From Streptomyces sp. CB02400 (lineage in GTDB: Bacteria > Actinomycetota > Actinomycetes > Streptomycetales > Streptomycetaceae): a stretch of DNA of 64,000 nt. Positions 24,637 through 32,952 of the stretch are shown piece after piece. Position numbers and translations under genes: made by a program. The stretch is taken from contig NZ_LIWB01000017.1 of NCBI RefSeq assembly GCF_001905725.1, positions 113,892 through 177,891 of the forward strand, written 5' to 3'. Numbering within the stretch: position 1 is the first letter of the stretch; each line of letters begins with the position of its first letter. A model generated the notes under the pieces. It made no database searches and was not told the DNA's origin. It was given only the letters and a program-made list of their open reading frames with translations.

Positions 24637-26345
24637 GCCGCTCGAAGGGACGCGAGATCAGCGAGTCCGTCCGGACCGACCCCCACGCCTACGCGGCCAC
24701 CCACGGCCCGCGCGCCGGGGACCGCGTCCGGCTCGGCGACTCCGGGCTGACCGTCCGCGTAGAGTCCGACGCCCAGCGGTACGGCGACGAGTTCCTCGCC
24801 GGCTTCGGCAAGACCGCCCGCGACGGGCTGCACCTGAAGGCCGCCGCCGTACGGGAGACCTGCGACGTCGTCATCAGCAACGTGGTGGTGATCGACGCGG
24901 TGCTGGGGATCCGGAAGGTCTCGATCGGGATCAGGGAGGGGCGGATCCGCTCGATCGGACGGGCCGGGAACCCCGACACCCTCGACGGCGTGGACGTCGT
25001 GGTCGGCACGGGGACCTCGATCGTCTCCGGCGAGGGACTGATCGCCACCGCCGGAGCCGTCGACACACACGTCCATCTGCTGTCGCCGCGCATCATGGAG
25101 GCGTCGCTGGCCTCCGGGGTCACCACGATCATCGGCCAGGAGTTCGGCCCGGTCTGGGGCGTCGGCGTCAACTCGCCCTGGGCGCTGCGGCACGCCTTCG
25201 GCGCCTTCGACGCCTGGCCGGTCAACATCGGCTTCCTGGGCCGGGGTTCCTCCTCCCACGAGGCGCCGCTGATCGAGGCGCTCGCCGAGGGCGGCGCGTC
25301 CGGCTTCAAGGTGCACGAGGACATGGGCGCCCACACCCGGGCCCTGGACACGGCGCTGCGGGTCGCCGAGGAGCACGACGTCCAGGTGGCCCTGCACAGC
25401 GACGGACTGAACGAGTGCCTCTCCGTCGAGGACACCCTGCGGGTGCTGGAGGGGCGCACTATCCACGCCTTCCACATCGAGGGCTGCGGCGGCGGACACG
25501 TCCCCAACGTCCTGAAGATGGCCGGCGTGCCGAACGTCATCGGCTCCTCCACCAACCCCACCCTGCCCTTCGGCCGGGACGCGGTCGCCGAGCACTACGG
25601 CATGATCGTCTCCGTCCACGACCTCAAGACCGACCTGCCCGGCGACGCGGCCATGGCCCGCGACCGCATCCGCGCCGGGACCATGGGCGCCGAGGACGTG
25701 CTGCACGATCTGGGCGCCATCGGCATCACCTCCTCCGACGCGCAGGGCATGGGCCGTGCGGGCGAGACGGTCCGCCGTACCTTCGCCATGGCCGGGAAGA
25801 TGAAGGCCGAGTTCGGTGCGCCCGAGGACCACGACAACGAGCGGGTCCTGCGGTACATCGCCAAGCTGACCATCAACCCCGCGATCGCCCACGGCCTCGC
25901 CCACGAGGTGGGCTCGATCGAGACCGGCAAGCTCGCCGACATCGTGCTGTGGCGGCCGGAGTACTTCGGCGCCAAACCCCAGTTGGTGCTCAAGGCCGGC
26001 TTCCCCGCGTACGGGGTGGTCGGCGACCCCAACGCGGCGACCGACACCTGCGAACCCCTCGTCCTGGGACCGCAGTTCGGGGCGTACGGCGCCACGCCCG
26101 CCGACCTCTCGGTCGCCTTCGTCGCGCGGGCCGCCTTCGACCAGGGGCACGACACCATGCCGACCCGGCGCCGCAGGGTCGCCGTGCGCGGCACCCGCGG
26201 CATCGGCCCGGCGGACCTGCGCCTGAACTCCCGTACCGGGGCCGTCGACGTCGACCGGCGCACCGGCCTCGTCACCCTCGACGGGGAACCGCTCCGCTCC
26301 CGGCCCGCCGACTCGGTCTCCCTCAACCGCCTCTACTTCCTCTGA
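24633..26345 (+). CDS. ureC: Urease alpha subunit, atypical (altered active-site flap)
   Basis: This 570-residue amidohydrolase is the catalytic urease subunit. All nickel ligands are visible: the two His in DTHVHLLSP, the carbamylated Lys 226 and its His in GFKVHEDMG, His in VALHSDGLNE and FHIEGCGGGH, and Asp in ITSSDAQGMGR. The mobile flap, which in Klebsiella urease reads VCHHL with the catalytic Cys-His pair, here reads Val-Ser-Val-His-Asp-Leu (Ser 327, His 329), so the Cys is lost. No ureD, ureE, ureF or ureG gene accompanies it, so nickel insertion would depend on chaperones encoded elsewhere. It may be a low-activity or altered-substrate urease. Start GTG 24633 overlaps the previous stop. 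Confidence 0.9.
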   Translation: MSRSKGREISESVRTDPHAYAATHGPRAGDRVRLGDSGLTVRVESDAQRYGDEFLAGFGKTARDGLHLKAAAVRETCDVVISNVVVIDAVLGIRKVSIGIREGRIRSIGRAGNPDTLDGVDVVVGTGTSIVSGEGLIATAGAVDTHVHLLSPRIMEASLASGVTTIIGQEFGPVWGVGVNSPWALRHAFGAFDAWPVNIGFLGRGSSSHEAPLIEALAEGGASGFKVHEDMGAHTRALDTALRVAEEHDVQVALHSDGLNECLSVEDTLRVLEGRTIHAFHIEGCGGGHVPNVLKMAGVPNVIGSSTNPTLPFGRDAVAEHYGMIVSVHDLKTDLPGDAAMARDRIRAGTMGAEDVLHDLGAIGITSSDAQGMGRAGETVRRTFAMAGKMKAEFGAPEDHDNERVLRYIAKLTINPAIAHGLAHEVGSIETGKLADIVLWRPEYFGAKPQLVLKAGFPAYGVVGDPNAATDTCEPLVLGPQFGAYGATPADLSVAFVARAAFDQGHDTMPTRRRRVAVRGTRGIGPADLRLNSRTGAVDVDRRTGLVTLDGEPLRSRPADSVSLNRLYFL

Positions 26346-26353
26346 GGACCCAC

Positions 26354-27403
26354 ATGAACACGCCCGCGTCCGACGGCTTCCGCATGCCCGCCGAGTGGAC
26401 CCCGCACGAGCGCACCTGGATGGCCTGGCCCGGCCCCAACCACACCTTCGCCGACCCCGGCGAACTGGACGCCGCCCGGACCGCCTGGGCGTCGGTGGCC
26501 CGCGCGGTCCGCCGCTTCGAGCCGGTGACGGTGGTGTGCGGCACCGGCCAGTCGGACGGGGCGCGGGCGCTGCTCGGCCCCGGCGTCGACACCGTCGAGC
26601 GGGACCTCGACGACGCCTGGATGCGCGACATCGGGCCGACCTTCCTCACCGACAGCGCGGGCCGGCTGGCCGCCGTCGACTGGACGTTCAACGGCTGGGG
26701 CGCCCAGGAGTGGGCCCGCTGGGACCACGACGCGAAGATCGCCGCGTACGTCTCGGACCTCACGGGGGCGCGGACGTACGCCTCGCCCCTGGTCAACGAG
26801 GGCGGCGCGATCCACGTCGACGGCGAGGGCACGGTGCTGCTCACGGAGACGGTCCAGCTCGGCCCGGAGCGCAACCCCGGCTGGTCCCGCGAGCGGGTCG
26901 AGGCGGAGATCCACGCCCACCTCGGCACCCGCAAGGCGATCTGGCTGCCGCGCGGCCTCACCGGCGACTATCCCCCGCACGGCTTCGGCACCCTCGGCCA
27001 TGTGGACATCGTCGCGGCCTTCGCCCGCCCCGGTGTGGTCGTGGCCCATGTGCAGCCCGACCCGGCGCACCCCGACCACGAGGTCACCAAGGAGACCGTC
27101 GGCCTGCTGAGGTCGCAGACGGACGCGCGCGGCCGCCGACTGGAGGTCGTCGAGGTCCCCGCCCCGACCGTCCTGGAGGCCGACGGGCGCTGGGCCGACT
27201 ACTCCTACATCAACCACTACCTCTGCAACGGCGGCGTGGTGCTCTGCGGCTTCGACGACCCCCGGGACGAGATCGCGGCCGGGATCTTCCGGCGGCTGTT
27301 CCCCGGGCGGACCGTGACGACGGTGGACGCGCGGCCGGTCTTCGCGGGCGGCGGCGGCATCCACTGCATCACCCAGCAGCAGCCGAAGACGGCGGTCGGG
27401 TAG
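26354..27403 (+). CDS. aguA: Agmatine deiminase
   Basis: This 349-residue guanidine-modifying enzyme hydrolyses agmatine to N-carbamoylputrescine and ammonia. The PAD-type signatures are clear: DAWMRDIGPTF with substrate-binding Asp, NGWGAQ, NEGGAIHVDGEGT, GHVDIVAAFARP with catalytic His, and the C-terminal nucleophile in GGGGIHCITQQQ. ATG 26354 lies 8 bases after ureC and is preceded by TGAGGA. Cotranscription with urease genes joins two ammonia-releasing reactions. The product is a ureido compound, which is suggestive given the odd urease. A related deiminase specificity is possible. Confidence 0.93.
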   Translation: MNTPASDGFRMPAEWTPHERTWMAWPGPNHTFADPGELDAARTAWASVARAVRRFEPVTVVCGTGQSDGARALLGPGVDTVERDLDDAWMRDIGPTFLTDSAGRLAAVDWTFNGWGAQEWARWDHDAKIAAYVSDLTGARTYASPLVNEGGAIHVDGEGTVLLTETVQLGPERNPGWSRERVEAEIHAHLGTRKAIWLPRGLTGDYPPHGFGTLGHVDIVAAFARPGVVVAHVQPDPAHPDHEVTKETVGLLRSQTDARGRRLEVVEVPAPTVLEADGRWADYSYINHYLCNGGVVLCGFDDPRDEIAAGIFRRLFPGRTVTTVDARPVFAGGGGIHCITQQQPKTAVG

Positions 27404-27412
27404 AACAGACGG

Positions 27413-27904
27413 GTGAACGTACTGCTCTGCGCGGCCGACGGCCGACGGCCGACCGGGCCGGTCCGCCGGCCCGACGAGATGCCCGGGTACCCCGGCTGGG
27501 ACGGGTTCCCGGGCCCGGATTGCCGACGGCACGGCCCGCCGAGCGTTCCGCGGGGGACGTACGTGGTCGACCCACCGCCCTCCGGGGCGCCGTTCGAGCC
27601 GGTCGGCCCCGACGAGGAGTACGACGGGATCGTGCCCGGCGGCACGTGGATGTCCGACGAGCGGGGCTCCCTGGTCTCCGCCGGGCCGCGCGGCACCTGT
27701 GTGCCGCACCCGGACGACGTCGTGGACATCGCCCCGCGTCCCGTCCGGCGCCGTCCCGTCGGCTGCCGCGGTCCGGCCGGGCGGGCCGGGACCGACCACG
27801 TCCGCGCGTGCGGGGCCGAGGCGGCGATCGTGGCCGCCGGCCGCACCAGTGGCTACGGGGCCCGGCTCGTCCCGGACGCCGTCCGCGTGGAGGCCGCCGC
27901 GTGA
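27413..27904 (+). CDS. Hypothetical Pro/Gly-rich protein (163 aa)
   Basis: I do not recognise this protein. The frame has G or C in nearly all third positions, starts 10 bases after the agmatine deiminase, and overlaps the next start by four bases (GTGA at 27901), all of which support a real gene in the operon. It is rich in Pro, Gly, Arg and Asp, with segments such as PDEMPGYPGWDGFPGPD and GTYVVDPPPSGAPFEPVG, no signal peptide and no membrane segment. Three Cys residues are scattered. The start GTG 27413 has only a weak Shine-Dalgarno. Confidence 0.5.
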   Translation: MNVLLCAADGRRPTGPVRRPDEMPGYPGWDGFPGPDCRRHGPPSVPRGTYVVDPPPSGAPFEPVGPDEEYDGIVPGGTWMSDERGSLVSAGPRGTCVPHPDDVVDIAPRPVRRRPVGCRGPAGRAGTDHVRACGAEAAIVAAGRTSGYGARLVPDAVRVEAAA

Positions 27905-28503
27905 GCGCCCGCCGTCGTACCCCCGCGCCGCCCCGCGAGGACGTCCTCGCGACCGCCATGGCGATGATCGCCGAACGCGGCCTGGAACAGCTGACCATGG
28001 CGGCTCTCGGCAGGGAAGTCGGCATGAGCAGCGGTCACCTGATCTACTACTTCAGGTCCAAGGACGAGCTGCTGCTGCGCACCCTGGAGTGGAGCGAGGG
28101 CCGCCTCGGCGCCGAGCGCGCACGGTTGCTCGCCCGTCCCGACAGCGCGCGCGAACGCCTCGACGCCTACGTCGGTCTGTACGTTCCGGGCGGCCACCGC
28201 GATCCGCACTGGACGCTGTGGCTGGAGGTCTGGAACCGCTCGCAGAACGCCGGAACCGACGCCCGCGACCGGCAGGCCGCCATCGAGGGTGCCTGGCACC
28301 GCGACCTGGTGGCGCTGCTGGCCGAGGGCATCTCCCGGGGCGAGTTCCGCCGGGTCGACCCGGACCGTTACGCGACCCGCCTCCGTGCGCTGCTCGACGG
28401 CCTCTCCACCCATGTGGCGATCGGCCTGCGCGGCACGAGCCGGCCCCAAGTGCTCACCCACGTGGAGGAGTTCCTCGCCGAAACACTCCTCGCGGACGTC
28501 TGA
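27901..28503 (+). CDS. TetR-family regulator closing the urease/agmatine deiminase operon
   Basis: This is a 200-residue TetR protein. The helix-turn-helix covers residues 12-58 (EDVLATAMAMIAERG, LTMAALGREVGMSSGHLIYYFRSKDELL). The C-terminal half resembles the BetI/TetR_C_6 ligand domain (YVGLYVPGGHRDPHWTLWLEVWNRS). GTG 27901 overlaps the previous gene. Being the last gene of the nitrogen operon, it probably controls it, perhaps through the dyads at 23817-23904, although TetR sites are usually beside the regulator's own promoter. The effector might be agmatine or another polyamine precursor; this is inference. Confidence 0.88.
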   Translation: MSARRRTPAPPREDVLATAMAMIAERGLEQLTMAALGREVGMSSGHLIYYFRSKDELLLRTLEWSEGRLGAERARLLARPDSARERLDAYVGLYVPGGHRDPHWTLWLEVWNRSQNAGTDARDRQAAIEGAWHRDLVALLAEGISRGEFRRVDPDRYATRLRALLDGLSTHVAIGLRGTSRPQVLTHVEEFLAETLLADV

Positions 28504-28621
28504 GCTCTTGCCCGGGCCGTGCGCGAATCGGCGGATCGACCGGCCGACCGGCCATGCGGTCGGCTCGGTCGGGTCCTCGGCGCGGGGCCGGGGACGGGCG
28601 TCCACGGGGAGCGGGGGAAAC

Positions 28622-28908
28622 ACGCGGAGAGCCGTACGAGGGGTGTCCGCCGCGGTGGCCGAGGGGGCCGTGGTGGCGACGGCGGCACTGTCCGCGTCGG
28701 CCGCCCCGGCGTGGGGGAGAGAGACCGAGCGCGTCAACGTCTGCGTGACCGGTGCACAGGGGTCCGCGGACTCGCTGACGGCGTAGGCGAGCGGTGACAC
28801 GGCCGTCACGTCGTCCCACGTCGTCTTCGAGCCGGACGCGGACAACCTGGTCCCGGGGGACACCGACGGCCTGCGGGACGTCTTCGTCCGCCGCCCGCGC
28901 CGGCCACG
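28622..28908 (+). pseudogene. Remnant of a secreted PD40/TolB-like beta-propeller protein
   Basis: One frame reads a signal-peptide-like stretch (VSAAVAEGAVVATAALSASAAPAW), then ERVNVCVTGAQG, then an in-frame TAG at 28784-28786. It continues in the same frame as FEPDADNLVPGDTDGLRDVFVRR, the typical repeat of secreted Streptomyces WD40-like PD40 proteins. The sequence then ends without further repeats. I interpret it as a truncated gene carrying a nonsense mutation. Confidence 0.6.
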
Positions 28909-28968
28909 CACCGCCCGCATCCTGAGACGGATCGTGAGCGCGGGGGCGGATTGTGCCAGACTGCCCCC

Positions 28969-29019
28969 GTGCTCTCGTTCGCCACGATTATTGGCAGCAG
29001 GCGCGCCGGTCCGCAGTGA
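28969..29019 (+). CDS. Candidate cimA leader peptide MLSFATIIGSRRAGPQ
   Basis: This 16-codon ORF (GTG start) precedes a U-run terminator and cimA. It contains tandem Ile codons ATT ATT at 28987-28992, both rare in this genome, and isoleucine is the end product of the citramalate route. No Shine-Dalgarno precedes it; a -10-like CAGACT at 28957-28962 would place the transcript start at or near the GTG, so it may be leaderless like the ilvB leader. Confidence 0.65.
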   Translation: MLSFATIIGSRRAGPQ

Positions 29020-29072
29020 CCGCACGTACGACACGGTACGGGCGGACACCGTCGTCCTCGACCCGCGCGCAG

Positions 29073-29098
29073 ACCTCTCGCACCCGCGAGAGGTTTTT
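29073..29098 (+). terminator. Attenuator terminator upstream of citramalate synthase
   Basis: An 8-bp stem, ACCTCTCG (29073-29080) / CGAGAGGT (29087-29094), with a 6-base loop is followed by a run of five T (29094-29098). Intrinsic terminators with T-runs are uncommon here, and this one lies 109 bases before the cimA start, so regulation by premature termination is likely. Confidence 0.75.
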
Positions 29099-29206
29099 CT
29101 GTTTCCTGGCCCCACCCGCGGCCGGGAACGGGGCGCGAGGGACCATGGGGGAACGGTGGAACCGGTCATTCCGGTAGACCGAGATCAACTCAGGAGCCTT
29201 CAGACC

Positions 29207-30811
29207 ATGACCGCAACCAGCGAGCCCGACGACTCGTTCCACGTCTTCGACACCACCCTGCGCGACGGCGCCCAGCGCGAGGGCATCAACCTCACGGTCG
29301 CCGACAAGCTCGCCATCGCACGGCACCTGGACGAGTTCGGCGTGGGCTTCATCGAGGGCGGCTGGCCCGGCGCGAACCCGCGGGACACCGAGTTCTTCGC
29401 CCGCGCCCGGCAGGAGATCGAGTTCCGGCACGCGACGCTGGTCGCCTTCGGCGCCACCCGCCGCGCCGGCACCAGCGCCGCGAAGGACCCCCAGGTCAGG
29501 GCGCTCCTCGACTCCGGCGCACAGGTGATCACGCTGGTCGCGAAGTCCCACGACCGCCATGTCGAGCTCGCCCTGCGCACCACCCTCGACGAGAACCTGG
29601 AGATGGTCCGCGACACGGTCTCCTTCCTCAAGGGGGAGGGCCGCCGGGTATTCGTCGACTGCGAGCACTTCTTCGACGGCTACCGCGCCAACCCCGAGTA
29701 CGCGAAGTCCGTGGTCCGCGCCGCCTCCGAGGCCGGCGCCGACGTCGTCGTCCTGTGCGACACCAACGGCGGCATGCTCCCGGCGCAGATCCAGGCCGTG
29801 GTCTCCACCGTGCTCGCCGACACCGGCGCCCGGCTCGGCATCCACGCCCAGGACGACACCGGCTGCGCGGTCGCCAACACCCTCGCCGCCGTCGACGCGG
29901 GCGCCACCCACGTCCAGTGCACCGCCAACGGCTACGGTGAGCGGGTCGGCAACGCCAACCTGTTCCCGGTCGTGGCCGCCCTGGAGCTGAAGTACGGCAA
30001 GCAGGTCCTGCCCGAGGGCCGGCTGCGCGAGATGACCCGCATCTCGCACGCCATCGCCGAGGTCGTCAACCTCACCCCGTCCACGCACCAGCCGTACGTC
30101 GGTGTCTCCGCCTTCGCGCACAAGGCGGGCCTGCACGCCTCCGCGATCAAGGTCGACCCGGACCTCTACCAGCACATCGACCCCGAGCAGGTCGGCAACA
30201 CCATGCGGATGCTCGTCTCCGACATGGCCGGACGCGCCTCCATCGAGCTCAAGGGCAAGGAGCTCGGCATCGACCTCGGCGGCGACCGCGAACTGGTCGG
30301 CCGGGTCGTCGAGCGGGTCAAGGAGCGCGAGCTCAGGGGCTACACGTACGAGGCGGCCGACGCCTCCTTCGAACTGCTGCTCCGCGCGGAGGCCGAGGGC
30401 AGGCCGCTGAAGTACTTCGACGTCGAGTCCTGGCGCGCGATCGTCGAGGACCGCCCCGACGGCACCCACGCCAACGAGGCCACGGTGAAGCTGTGGGCCA
30501 AGAGCGAGCGCATCGTCGCCACCGCGGAGGGCAACGGCCCGGTCAACGCCCTGGACCGCGCCCTGCGCGTCGCCCTGGAGAAGATCTACCCGCAGCTCGC
30601 CAAGCTGGAGCTGGTCGACTACAAGGTCCGCATCCTGGAGGGCAAGCACGGCACCCAGTCCACCACCCGCGTCCTGATCTCCACGTCCGACGGGGCGGGG
30701 GAGTGGTCGACGGTGGGCGTCGCCGACAACGTCATCGCCGCGTCCTGGCAGGCGCTGGAGGACGCGTACGCGTACGGGCTGCTGCGGGCCGGGGTGGAAC
30801 CGGCCGCGTAG
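29207..30811 (+). CDS. cimA: Citramalate synthase (LeuA/CimA family)
   Basis: This 534-residue protein is a DRE-TIM acyltransferase that should condense acetyl-CoA with pyruvate to citramalate, a threonine-independent route to 2-oxobutyrate and isoleucine. The HMGL domain (residues 10-280) opens with FDTTLRDGAQREGINL. The C-terminal LeuA_dimer allosteric domain (about 390-534) carries RVLISTSDGAGEWSTVGV. In the metal site the usual His-x-His is His 213-Ala-Gln 215, while NGYGERVGNANL is normal. ATG 29207 follows AGGAG and gives the standard N-terminus. Homocitrate or isopropylmalate synthase activity is less likely. Expression is probably attenuated by the upstream leader. Confidence 0.9.
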   Translation: MTATSEPDDSFHVFDTTLRDGAQREGINLTVADKLAIARHLDEFGVGFIEGGWPGANPRDTEFFARARQEIEFRHATLVAFGATRRAGTSAAKDPQVRALLDSGAQVITLVAKSHDRHVELALRTTLDENLEMVRDTVSFLKGEGRRVFVDCEHFFDGYRANPEYAKSVVRAASEAGADVVVLCDTNGGMLPAQIQAVVSTVLADTGARLGIHAQDDTGCAVANTLAAVDAGATHVQCTANGYGERVGNANLFPVVAALELKYGKQVLPEGRLREMTRISHAIAEVVNLTPSTHQPYVGVSAFAHKAGLHASAIKVDPDLYQHIDPEQVGNTMRMLVSDMAGRASIELKGKELGIDLGGDRELVGRVVERVKERELRGYTYEAADASFELLLRAEAEGRPLKYFDVESWRAIVEDRPDGTHANEATVKLWAKSERIVATAEGNGPVNALDRALRVALEKIYPQLAKLELVDYKVRILEGKHGTQSTTRVLISTSDGAGEWSTVGVADNVIAASWQALEDAYAYGLLRAGVEPAA

Positions 30812-30855
30812 GGAGCGCCGAGGGCGACGGGCCCGGCAGGTCCGCCGGGTCTGGC

Positions 30856-30893
30856 AGGTCCGGCGGGGCGGTACCGGAATCCCCGCCGGACCT
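30856..30893 (+). terminator. cimA terminator hairpin
   Basis: Perfect 13-bp arms AGGTCCGGCGGGG (30856-30868) and CCCCGCCGGACCT (30881-30893) surround a 12-base loop 45 bases after the cimA stop. Confidence 0.8.
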
Positions 30894-30931
30894 GATGTCT
30901 GTTTAGCGCCTGTTTGGGTACTTTTGAATGT

Positions 30932-32296
30932 ATGGAGGCCACGCCGACGCGTATCCACATACGTCTGATACGCCTGCTGATCGTGCCGGTGGCCGCCGCG
31001 CTGGCGGTCCTGATGGCCGGTGCGCCGGGGGCGCAGGCGGCCACGGACCTCTCCGAGATCGCCCGCGAACTGCGCGAGAGTCCCGTCTACGTCGACCCCG
31101 AGGCCCGGGACATCCTGGCGGAGTCCGACGCCGAGGCCCTCGCCGACAAGATCGAGGACGCGGACGAACCCGTCTTCGTGGCGGTCCTCCCGGCGGACTA
31201 CCCGACGCAGGACCTCTTCCGGAACCTGCGCACCGAGACCGGCGTCACCGGTCTGTACGGCATCCGCCTCGGCGACGAGTTCGACGCGCGTGCCGACAGC
31301 AGCGTGCTCAGCCGCCAGGGCGTGCGGAACCTGGTCCAGTCGGTGCAGGGCACCGGTGACGCCAAGGCCCAGTTGAACGACTTCGTCGACAACGCGCTGC
31401 GCAGCACCGGCGGCTCCGCGCCGAACTCGTGGAGCGACGGGTCCGGCGGTGACGTCCCGGTCGGCGGGCTGATCACCGTCGGAGCGCTGGTGGCGGCCGG
31501 CGGCGCGGGCATCTACGCCGTGTCCCGCCGCAACCGGCGGCGCCACGAGGAGGAGCAGCGGACCGCGCTGGAGAAGCTGCGGGTGGTGGTGGACGAGGAC
31601 ATCACCGCGTTCGGCGAGGAACTCGACCGCCTCGACTTCCACCCCGGCGAACGGGGCGCGGACGACGCGATGCGCGCGGACTACGCGCACGCGCTGGACG
31701 CCTACGAGAAGTCCAAGTCGCTCATGGCCGCGGCCCGCAAACCGGAGGACGTCCGGGCCGTCACCCAGGCCGTGGAGGACGGCCGCTTCGCCCTCGCCTC
31801 CCTCGCCGCCCGGCGTGCGGGACGCCCGCTGCCGGAGCGCCGCCCGCCCTGCTTCTTCGACCCGCGCCACGGCCCCTCGGTCGCCGACGCCGTCTGGACG
31901 CCGCCGAGCGGTGCCGAGCGCGAGGTCCCGGTGTGCGCGGCCGACCGGGCCCGGCTGGCCGACGGCCTCGACCCCGCCGTCCGCGAGGTCGACACCGAGT
32001 ACGGGCGCCGCCCCTACTGGGACGCCGGTCCCGCCTACGGCCCCTGGGCCGGCGGCTACTTCGGCGGTGGCCTGCTGCCCGGCCTGCTCGTCGGCACCAT
32101 GCTCGGCGGCATGATGGCCGGCCCCGCCTACGCGGCCGACTACGGCGCCGGCTACGGCGACTTCGGCGGCTACGAGGGCGGCGACGTCTCGGGTGCCGAC
32201 TTCGACGGCGGGGACTTCGGCGGCGACTTCGGCGGAGGCGGCGGCTTCGGCGGCGGGGACTTCGGGGGCGGCGGGGACTTCGGCGGAGGGTTCTGA
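30932..32296 (+). CDS. TPM-domain membrane protein with Gly-rich tail
   Basis: This is a 454-residue exported, membrane-anchored protein. Residues 1-37 form a signal peptide or anchor (LLIVPVAAALAVLMAG...AQA). A TPM-like domain (formerly DUF477, YgcG) spans about 40-150. A membrane segment lies at about 172-193 (GGLITVGALVAAGGAGIYAV) and is followed by the charged SRRNRRRHEEEQ. A cytoplasmic helical region, a second hydrophobic stretch near 375-400 and a C-terminal Gly/Phe/Asp tail (GGDFGGDFGGGGGFGGG) complete it. The function of such proteins is unclear; envelope quality control or transport has been suggested for relatives. ATG 30932 lacks a Shine-Dalgarno and may be leaderless; GTG 30914 is an alternative. 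Confidence 0.75.
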   Translation: MEATPTRIHIRLIRLLIVPVAAALAVLMAGAPGAQAATDLSEIARELRESPVYVDPEARDILAESDAEALADKIEDADEPVFVAVLPADYPTQDLFRNLRTETGVTGLYGIRLGDEFDARADSSVLSRQGVRNLVQSVQGTGDAKAQLNDFVDNALRSTGGSAPNSWSDGSGGDVPVGGLITVGALVAAGGAGIYAVSRRNRRRHEEEQRTALEKLRVVVDEDITAFGEELDRLDFHPGERGADDAMRADYAHALDAYEKSKSLMAAARKPEDVRAVTQAVEDGRFALASLAARRAGRPLPERRPPCFFDPRHGPSVADAVWTPPSGAEREVPVCAADRARLADGLDPAVREVDTEYGRRPYWDAGPAYGPWAGGYFGGGLLPGLLVGTMLGGMMAGPAYAADYGAGYGDFGGYEGGDVSGADFDGGDFGGDFGGGGGFGGGDFGGGGDFGGGF

Positions 32297-32661
32297 CCGG
32301 CTGGGGGATCCTGCCTCGGCCATCCGCGTTCCACCGCGTACCGCTCCCCGGCGGCATGCCACCACCCGGGCGGTGACGTGCCGCCCGGGACGACGGAGCC
32401 GGCCTGCCCAGGACCCAGCCCGAGCCGTCCCAGCGCCTCCGCGTCGACGGACACGGTGATCCACCCCCGCCACCGCCCGTCACGCCCCGGCCCGCACGTG
32501 TGATCCAGCCGCAGCTCCTCCGCGGTGAACGGCATCCAGTCGATCCCCCGCTCACGCAGTCAACCGCGGACGGCCGCCCAGGGGTGAAGGCGACCCGGCA
32601 GGTTCTCGTACTCGGCGACGACGACCCACCCGGGCCGTGAGAGCGCACTGCTGACTGTCAT
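32297..32661 (-). pseudogene. Broken small gene with an in-frame TGA stop
   Basis: Read leftwards from ATG 32661, the frame gives TVSSALSRPGWVVVAEYENLPGRLHPWAAVRG, then TGA at 32562-32560. It continues without shift as LRERGIDWMPFTAEELRLDHTC, GWITVSVDAEALGRLGLGPGQ and GTSPPGWWHAAGERYAVERGW. The two parts read as one protein, so a Trp (TGG) or Arg (CGA) codon has probably become TGA. The frame then runs into the antisense of the TPM gene, so the original 3' end is lost or replaced. I do not recognise the family. Confidence 0.55.
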
Positions 32662-32797
32662 ACCGGCCATGATGCGCCTTCCCCGTGACCCGAACGCGCC
32701 GCCGACCATTAGGGAAGCGTAGTTCCGGGAAACGTACTTCCTCAATGCGCGGAGGCGCCCGTGGTGCATCGTCCCCTGCTCGACCTGCCCAAGCCCG

Positions 32798-32952
32798 CTG
32801 ACATGTTCGACGCTGGCCGCTCGCGGGACCGACACCTCGGCCGTACGGCCCGCCTGCTACAGCGGGGCCGGGTTCACCGACGAGCTGAAGCGGCGGAGAA
32901 GCGTGGTGAGGTCGTGCTCGTGGACCTGGAGCGGCTGTACCACGGGGAGTGA
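32798..32952 (+). pseudogene. C-terminal remnant of an ATPase-like gene, frameshifted
   Basis: One frame reads TSAVRPACYSGAGFTDELKR up to about 32893. The next frame continues AEKRGEVVLVDLERLYHGE and stops at 32952. Joined by a single-base correction, this resembles the C-terminus of bacterial ATP-binding proteins of the archaeal-ATPase/DUF234 type, which end in similar VDLERLY motifs. Nothing of the body of such a gene is present, so it is a decayed fragment. It lies 230 bases before the unusual operon at 33181. Confidence 0.5.

Noticed and set aside
28988..32473. An open frame of over 1100 codons on the minus strand across cimA and the TPM gene
   Set aside because: It is the shadow of two convincing plus-strand genes; its composition is low-complexity Gly/Val/Arg/Asp with no domain.
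32761..32952. A 63-residue intact gene
   Set aside because: Only its last 20 residues resemble a known protein end; the matching upstream part lies in another frame, so it is a frameshifted remnant.
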